Of a stretch of 64,000 bases of DNA, positions 59,843-64,000 are shown piece by piece; positions within the stretch are counted from its first letter, which is position 1, and each line of letters begins with the position of its first letter. The stretch is from contig NZ_JACLHY010000001.1 of NCBI RefSeq assembly GCF_014397245.1, positions 372,001 through 436,000 of the forward strand, given 5' to 3'. The notes under the pieces were generated by a model. It did not search any database and had not been told where the DNA came from. It was given only the letters and a program-made list of their open reading frames with translations. The DNA is from Arenibacter arenosicollis. Lineage in GTDB: Bacteria > Bacteroidota > Bacteroidia > Flavobacteriales > Flavobacteriaceae. Made by a program: the position numbers and the translations under genes.

Positions 59843-60544
59843 TTATCTAGCTTTATTTGAAAGCTTATGGTAAATATTCTTAATTTCATAGGACTGAATT
59901 CTAGCTTTTTCGTAGTTATTGTTGGCCAACCAAACCATAGCGCCTGCAATAACCTCTGGGTGAATGGATCTGAACTTCTCCAAAGGCCCAACCAAGAGAA
60001 AATTGAACAACTTCATGAATTGCTTGGCAATCCATTCCCCCATACGTTTCTCTTCCCTCTTTCCCCCTATTAAGGAGGGTTGCAAAATATGGGTCTTTGG
60101 AATTTTACAATTCAAGACTGCCTCTTCCATTTCCCCTTTTAACCTATTATAGATAACGCCACTGTGGGCATTGGCTCCCATAGCCGAAATAACCAAGAAC
60201 GTTTTAATGCCATTAAACCGGCAAATTTTGGCCGCCGAAACCGGTATCCCAAAATCAATACTTTTATACTTTGAGTTATCGGGCGTTTTTGCTTTGGTAG
60301 TACCAATACAACAATAGACCTCATCAGCTAGAAAGTGGCTCTTATAACTTTCCAATTTTAAAAGGTCTCCGATATGTTCCTCCAATTTAGGATGGGAAAA
60401 TCCGATTTCGGTCCTAGAAATAATCTTTATTTTTTCATAGCGGTCATCGTCCAGCAACCTCTGTAATAAAAATCCTCCTGTAAGCCCGGTAGCTCCCAAT
60501 ATTATGGCCGACTTTTTGTCTACTTTAAAATGTCCATTCTCCAT
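59843..60544 (-). CDS. NAD(P)H-binding atypical SDR (HTATIP2-like)
   Basis: A 233-residue Rossmann-fold protein. The cofactor loop is LGATGLTGGFLLQRLLDD (about 16-33). It has a short YCCIGTTKAK strand, an SDR-like ISAMGANAHSGVIYNRLKGE segment with a tyrosine-lysine pair (YNRLK), and a C-terminal helical region (LVGPLEKFRSIHPEVIAGAM). This pattern matches the HTATIP2/NAD-dependent epimerase-like group, often annotated as oxidoreductases of unknown substrate. It heads the three-gene operon and diverges from dinB across 60 bp. Confidence 0.82.
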   Translation of the reverse strand: MENGHFKVDKKSAIILGATGLTGGFLLQRLLDDDRYEKIKIISRTEIGFSHPKLEEHIGDLLKLESYKSHFLADEVYCCIGTTKAKTPDNSKYKSIDFGIPVSAAKICRFNGIKTFLVISAMGANAHSGVIYNRLKGEMEEAVLNCKIPKTHILQPSLIGGKREEKRMGEWIAKQFMKLFNFLLVGPLEKFRSIHPEVIAGAMVWLANNNYEKARIQSYEIKNIYHKLSNKAR

Positions 60545-60604
60545 TTAACATCTTTAACATTATTATTGGAACCCACTAGTGCTAACTTGTTATAAATTTA
60601 CGGT

Positions 60605-61702
60605 ATGAATTTGGATTTCCCGCACCGAAAAATAATCCATGTAGATATGGACGCGTTTTACGCCTCCGTGGAACAAATGGACGACCCTACTTTAAAAGGT
60701 AAGCCTTTGGCCGTTGGCGGGGCTGAAAAAAGAGGTGTTGTTGCGGCTGCCAGTTATGAAGCAAGAAAATTTGGGGTCCGTAGTGCCATGAGCGGATATA
60801 TGGCCAAAAAAAACTGCCCTGATTTAATTTTTGTACCTCCCCGTTTTGAACGATACAAAGAGATTTCCCTTAAAATTAGAAACATTTTTTACGATTATAC
60901 GGACCTAGTGGAACCTCTTTCTTTGGACGAGGCCTATTTGGACGTTACCACCAACAAAAAAGGCAATCCCTCTGCTTCCCTCATAGCAGAGGAAATAAGA
61001 CGACGTATACTTGCAGAAGTGGGCCTAACAGCCTCCGCAGGTATCTCCATTAATAAATTTATTGCCAAGGTAGCCAGTGATTACAATAAGCCCAATGGCC
61101 AAAAGACCGTTAATCCAGAGGAAGTAATTTCCTTTTTGGAAGAATTGGAAATCCGAAAATTCTACGGAGTCGGTAAAGTTACGGCCGATAAAATGTATCA
61201 ACTTGGAATTTTTACCGGTAAAGATCTTAAGGGAAAATCCATTGAATTTCTAAAGGAAAATTTTGGAAAAAGTGGCGAATACTATTATCATGTGGTAAGG
61301 GGAATTCACAACAGTGAGGTAAAGCCCAACAGAATCCCTAAGTCGGTTGGCGCAGAACGTACTTTTGACGAAAACCTGAGCAGTGAAATCTTTATGCTAC
61401 AGCGTTTGGAAAATATTGCCAAGGAACTGGAGAAGCGGCTAAGAAAAGCAAAGATTTCTGGGAAAACGGTGACCTTAAAAATAAAATATAGCGATTTCTC
61501 CCTGCAAACACGAAGCAAGACACTCCCCTATTTTATTGCTGAAAAATCTTTGATATTGGAAACCACCAAAGAATTGCTATACCAGGAAAAAATGGAAAAT
61601 TCTGTTCGACTATTAGGCATATCCCTGTCCAATTTAAATACGGAAAAAAACGAGCCCTTGGAACAAAAAATACTTACCGTCCAGTTAAGGTTCGACTTTT
61701 GA
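60605..61702 (+). CDS. dinB: DNA polymerase IV (Y-family)
   Basis: A 365-residue error-prone translesion polymerase. The catalytic carboxylates are Asp14 and Asp16 (HVDMDAFYASVEQ) and Asp108-Glu109 (PLSLDEAYLDV); the steric-gate residue is Tyr19. Helix-hairpin-helix (KFYGVGKVTADKMYQLGIFT) and little-finger domains follow. The last residues, VQLRFDF, resemble a beta-clamp-binding QLxLF-type motif. A near-consensus -7 box (TAAATTTA) lies a few bases before the start. No LexA-box-like palindrome was recognised. It ends before a terminator shared with pyruvate kinase. Confidence 0.95.
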   Translation: MNLDFPHRKIIHVDMDAFYASVEQMDDPTLKGKPLAVGGAEKRGVVAAASYEARKFGVRSAMSGYMAKKNCPDLIFVPPRFERYKEISLKIRNIFYDYTDLVEPLSLDEAYLDVTTNKKGNPSASLIAEEIRRRILAEVGLTASAGISINKFIAKVASDYNKPNGQKTVNPEEVISFLEELEIRKFYGVGKVTADKMYQLGIFTGKDLKGKSIEFLKENFGKSGEYYYHVVRGIHNSEVKPNRIPKSVGAERTFDENLSSEIFMLQRLENIAKELEKRLRKAKISGKTVTLKIKYSDFSLQTRSKTLPYFIAEKSLILETTKELLYQEKMENSVRLLGISLSNLNTEKNEPLEQKILTVQLRFDF

Positions 61703-61824
61703 CCCATTTAATTATCCGGGCCAGCATAGTCGTATTGAACTCCAGACCCCACTTAAAAGGCATGGTTAGTTCAGCCATCCAATATCAATAATCCTAAATC
61801 TTAAAAAATACGGTTCTAACCAAT

Positions 61825-61865
61825 AAAAAGGACCTGTAAGGTTTTAAAATCCTACAGGTCCACTC
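61825..61865 (-). terminator. Terminator between dinB and pyruvate kinase genes
   Basis: GGACCTGT (61830-61837) pairs with ACAGGTCC (61854-61861), with the inner AGG/CCT extending the stem. On the reverse strand it is followed by a run of five T, fitting the pyruvate kinase transcript; it may also stop dinB. Confidence 0.78.
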
Positions 61866-61888
61866 TAATATATTACTAAAAGGTATTT

Positions 61889-63331
61889 CTAAAAATTACT
61901 GCTTTCTATTTGTGAAACGCGTAAAGTATTCACCATCCCCTTATCTTTTATGGGCATAGCAGCCAAACTGATCAACATATCGCCAACCTCTAAAAACCCC
62001 TTCTGACAGGCCATTTTATTTACATCCTCGATAGTCTCGTCTGTGGACACATATTTATCATAATAAAATGCCTTTACTCCCCATAGCAAGTTAAGTTGTG
62101 TAAGAATTCTTTTATTGGAGGTAAATACCAGGATATGGGCCTTTGGTCTCCAAGCGGATATTTGAAAGGCAGTATAACCACTATTGGTCAAGGTAGATAT
62201 TGCCTTGGCCTTAATTTCATTCGCCATATTGGCAGCATGGTAACAAATAGATTTGGTAATATATCTATTGGTCCTAACCTGTGGTGGTTCATGCGGTACC
62301 TTAATTAATTCTGAATTCTCTACACTTACCAGGATACTGGCCATTTTCTCTATAACCTGAACAGGATAATTTCCAACGGAAGTCTCTCCAGAAAGCATTA
62401 CGGCATCTGCTCCATCCATTACGGAATTGGCCACGTCGTTCACCTCTGCACGGGTAGGAGTAAGGCTTGTAATCATTGTTTCCATCATCTGGGTGGCAAT
62501 AATTACAGGTATTCTTGCTTTTTTGGCCCTTAACACCAATTGTTTTTGAATAAGAGGCACTTCCTGTGCTGGAACTTCAACTCCCAAATCTCCCCTGGCA
62601 ACCATCAATCCGTCACAATAGGCCACAATCTTATCGATGTTTTCTACGGCTTCCGGCTTTTCAATTTTTGCTATAATCGGGATTTTATGAGCAGAATGTT
62701 CCTTAATAATATTTTGCAGGTCTATTAGATCTTGGCTAAATCTTACAAAGGAAAGTGCTATCCAATCCACGTCTTGTGAAATTGCAAAAATAGCATCCTT
62801 AATATCCTTTTCCGTTAGAGCGGGTAATGAAATATTGGTGTTAGGCAAGTTTACGCCCTTTTTGGACTTTAAAGGTCCCCCTTGGATTACTTTTGCCTTT
62901 ACCTCATCCTTGGAATTGGTGGAAATCACCTCGAACATCAACTTTCCGTCATCCAATAGAATACGCTCACCAGCTTTTACATCTTTAGGGAAATTGGCAT
63001 AGTTCATATACACCTTCTCCGCATTCCCCTCAAAAGGCTTACCGGTTACAAAAGTTATTTCGTCTCCAGGAGCAACGACCACTTCTCCGGCCATTACACC
63101 TACCCTTAATTTTGGTCCTTGCAGATCCGCAAGAATCGAGGTATTAGTACCTAATTCGTCATTTAATTCGCGAATCATCTTAATACGCTCTGCAACATCT
63201 TTATAATCGGCATGGGAAAAGTTTACCCTAAAGACATCCACCCCAGCCTCAATCATGCTCTTTAGAACACTCTTCGTACTAGTAGCTGGTCCTAAGGTTG
63301 CTACTATTTTTGTCTTTTTGTTTGTTGACAT
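61889..63331 (-). CDS. pyk: Pyruvate kinase
   Basis: A 480-residue glycolytic enzyme converting phosphoenolpyruvate and ADP to pyruvate and ATP. Signatures: KIVATLGPATS (8-18), FRVNFSHADY, the active-site lysine segment PIIAKIEKPEAVENID, then DGLMVARGDLGVEVPAQEV, RAEVNDVANSVMDGADAVML and SGETSVGNYP. The C-terminal regulatory domain is present. It begins four bases after the stop codon of the IPExxxVDY gene, so both form one transcript. This pairing is common in Flavobacteriia. Confidence 0.97.
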   Translation of the reverse strand: MSTNKKTKIVATLGPATSTKSVLKSMIEAGVDVFRVNFSHADYKDVAERIKMIRELNDELGTNTSILADLQGPKLRVGVMAGEVVVAPGDEITFVTGKPFEGNAEKVYMNYANFPKDVKAGERILLDDGKLMFEVISTNSKDEVKAKVIQGGPLKSKKGVNLPNTNISLPALTEKDIKDAIFAISQDVDWIALSFVRFSQDLIDLQNIIKEHSAHKIPIIAKIEKPEAVENIDKIVAYCDGLMVARGDLGVEVPAQEVPLIQKQLVLRAKKARIPVIIATQMMETMITSLTPTRAEVNDVANSVMDGADAVMLSGETSVGNYPVQVIEKMASILVSVENSELIKVPHEPPQVRTNRYITKSICYHAANMANEIKAKAISTLTNSGYTAFQISAWRPKAHILVFTSNKRILTQLNLLWGVKAFYYDKYVSTDETIEDVNKMACQKGFLEVGDMLISLAAMPIKDKGMVNTLRVSQIESSNF

Positions 63332-63335
63332 TATT

Positions 63336-63800
63336 TTAAAATATTAAATTATTTTTAGATTTTAATTTACTGGCATCCACTATATAAGCCGTTATAATCT
63401 TTGGGATTGCCAGTACCGACTTCAAAATTTCTTCCTCCACGTCAATTTCATCGTGTTCTATCTTTAAAAAATAGTCCACATCCCTGTATTCCGGAACCAA
63501 ATGATATTTCGTAAATGAGGGTTGGTCTTGAAAAAGATTTCCTATACTTAATTCCTCTTCCTTTACATCATTATTGCTAACAAGTGTAAAATAGCGATCA
63601 TTTACCTCGTCTCTCCAATCAAATATTGGGAACGATCCACTTTGTGATATCTCCAAATCGTTCACGGACCTCTTCAACTTCGTTTTTAGACAAGAATTAA
63701 GTGCATATACCAGCATAAAATCTTCGATACTGCTGTGCAAAGCGATTAAAGTGAAAGTTTCTTCATAAAAATCTTCCGAAATTTTGTGTATCGCTGCCAT
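63336..63800 (-). CDS. IPExxxVDY-family protein
   Basis: A 154-residue soluble protein carrying the family-defining motif in the form LVPEYRDVDYFLKI (about 101-114; valine replaces the usual isoleucine). The N-terminal part SEDFYEETFTLIALHSSIED and acidic C-terminal half are typical. The family is conserved beside pyk in Bacteroidota but has no known function. A near-consensus -7 box (TATATTTA on the reverse strand, 63818-63825) lies about 18 bp upstream of its ATG. It is the first gene of the transcript with pyk. Confidence 0.88.
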   Translation of the reverse strand: MAAIHKISEDFYEETFTLIALHSSIEDFMLVYALNSCLKTKLKRSVNDLEISQSGSFPIFDWRDEVNDRYFTLVSNNDVKEEELSIGNLFQDQPSFTKYHLVPEYRDVDYFLKIEHDEIDVEEEILKSVLAIPKIITAYIVDASKLKSKNNLIF

Positions 63801-64000
63801 ACTTTCCGTGAAAGGCGTAAATATAGGATTAATAACGAAACCAGCCTATCCATTTTAGCTATAAAACGTTGTGAAACCTACGAAAACGTTGGAGTTAAAC
63901 AAATTTTGATGTCTACTGCTCCATTGCAAAGTTTGCTTAACAAATTTTAACATCAATCCGTAAATTTCAGATTCTTTACTCTTTGGATTTATCCATTTTG
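63801..64000. other. Intergenic sequence at the right window edge
   Basis: A/T-rich upstream region of the IPExxxVDY gene. No coding sequence could be supported on either strand up to the edge. CAAATTTT occurs in two nearby copies (TTAAACAAATTTT and TTAACAAATTTT, about 63894 and 63940). Confidence 0.4.

Noticed and set aside
63801..64000. Partial gene at the right edge on the reverse strand
   Set aside because: A frame of about 50 codons is open toward the edge but its translation has no coding character or recognisable family, and it would end over 100 bases before the IPExxxVDY gene.

Overview
The window is about 64 kb of chromosome from a member of the Bacteroidota, most likely a marine-type Flavobacteriaceae. 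The support is a low G+C, gene-dense layout; start codons without Shine-Dalgarno sequences; several exact matches to the Bacteroidota -7 promoter box TAnnTTTG; and lineage-typical genes: an IPExxxVDY-family protein next to pyruvate kinase, a complete Bat (aerotolerance) operon, many lipoproteins, a plant-type acyl-ACP desaturase and a GbsR-controlled RND pump. I saw no rRNA, tRNA, CRISPR array, phage, transposase or plasmid gene; this is mostly ordinary core and accessory chromosome.

Layout. 0-6 kb: a thioesterase cut by the window edge and a nitronate monooxygenase diverge around a perfect 44-bp palindrome. They are followed by a small sugar locus of a LacI repressor, a Tat-exported Gfo/Idh oxidoreductase and a two-domain 3-keto-disaccharide hydrolase (DUF1080), with a LacI-type operator at its head. 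6-11 kb: alpha/beta hydrolase, cytochrome c lipoprotein, SulP transporter, PhyH-type dioxygenase and an internally duplicated lipoprotein. 11.7-24.4 kb: the two glycerol-3-phosphate dehydrogenases (gpsA, glpD), penicillin-binding protein 1C, CvpA, a lipocalin-like lipoprotein and a thioester alpha-2-macroglobulin. 24.7-31 kb: CAP-domain lipoprotein, 3-hydroxyanthranilate dioxygenase, ALDH7-type dehydrogenase, a hairpin-rich gene desert, a helix-hairpin-helix protein, acyl-ACP desaturase and a metallophosphatase. 31-38 kb: class II (B12-type) ribonucleotide reductase, a PfkB kinase, and an aldo/keto reductase-SDR-AlbA_2 operon.

38-47 kb is the Bat operon: MoxR ATPase, DUF58, a BatD-like two-membrane-span protein, BatA, BatB, BatC, BatD and BatE, nearly all spaced by a few bases. 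47-51 kb is an anion/CO2 locus: a SulP gene that seems to have lost its middle, beta-carbonic anhydrase, and an intact SulP with STAS domain. 50.8-64 kb: pheS; a small gene whose reading frame extends upstream without a start codon; a GbsR-RND efflux operon with a palindrome between its promoter boxes; a YCII lipoprotein-CYTH-atypical SDR operon; dinB; pyruvate kinase and its partner.

The most interesting items are regulatory and degenerative rather than a wholly new system: the palindromic operators (221-264, 5616-5635, 52434-52457), the collapsed SulP gene (47541-48116), the hairpin-plus-A/C-tail elements near 10.2 and 27.7 kb, and the missing start at 51.9 kb. All assignments come from reading the sequence and from knowledge of protein families; no database search or folding program was run.
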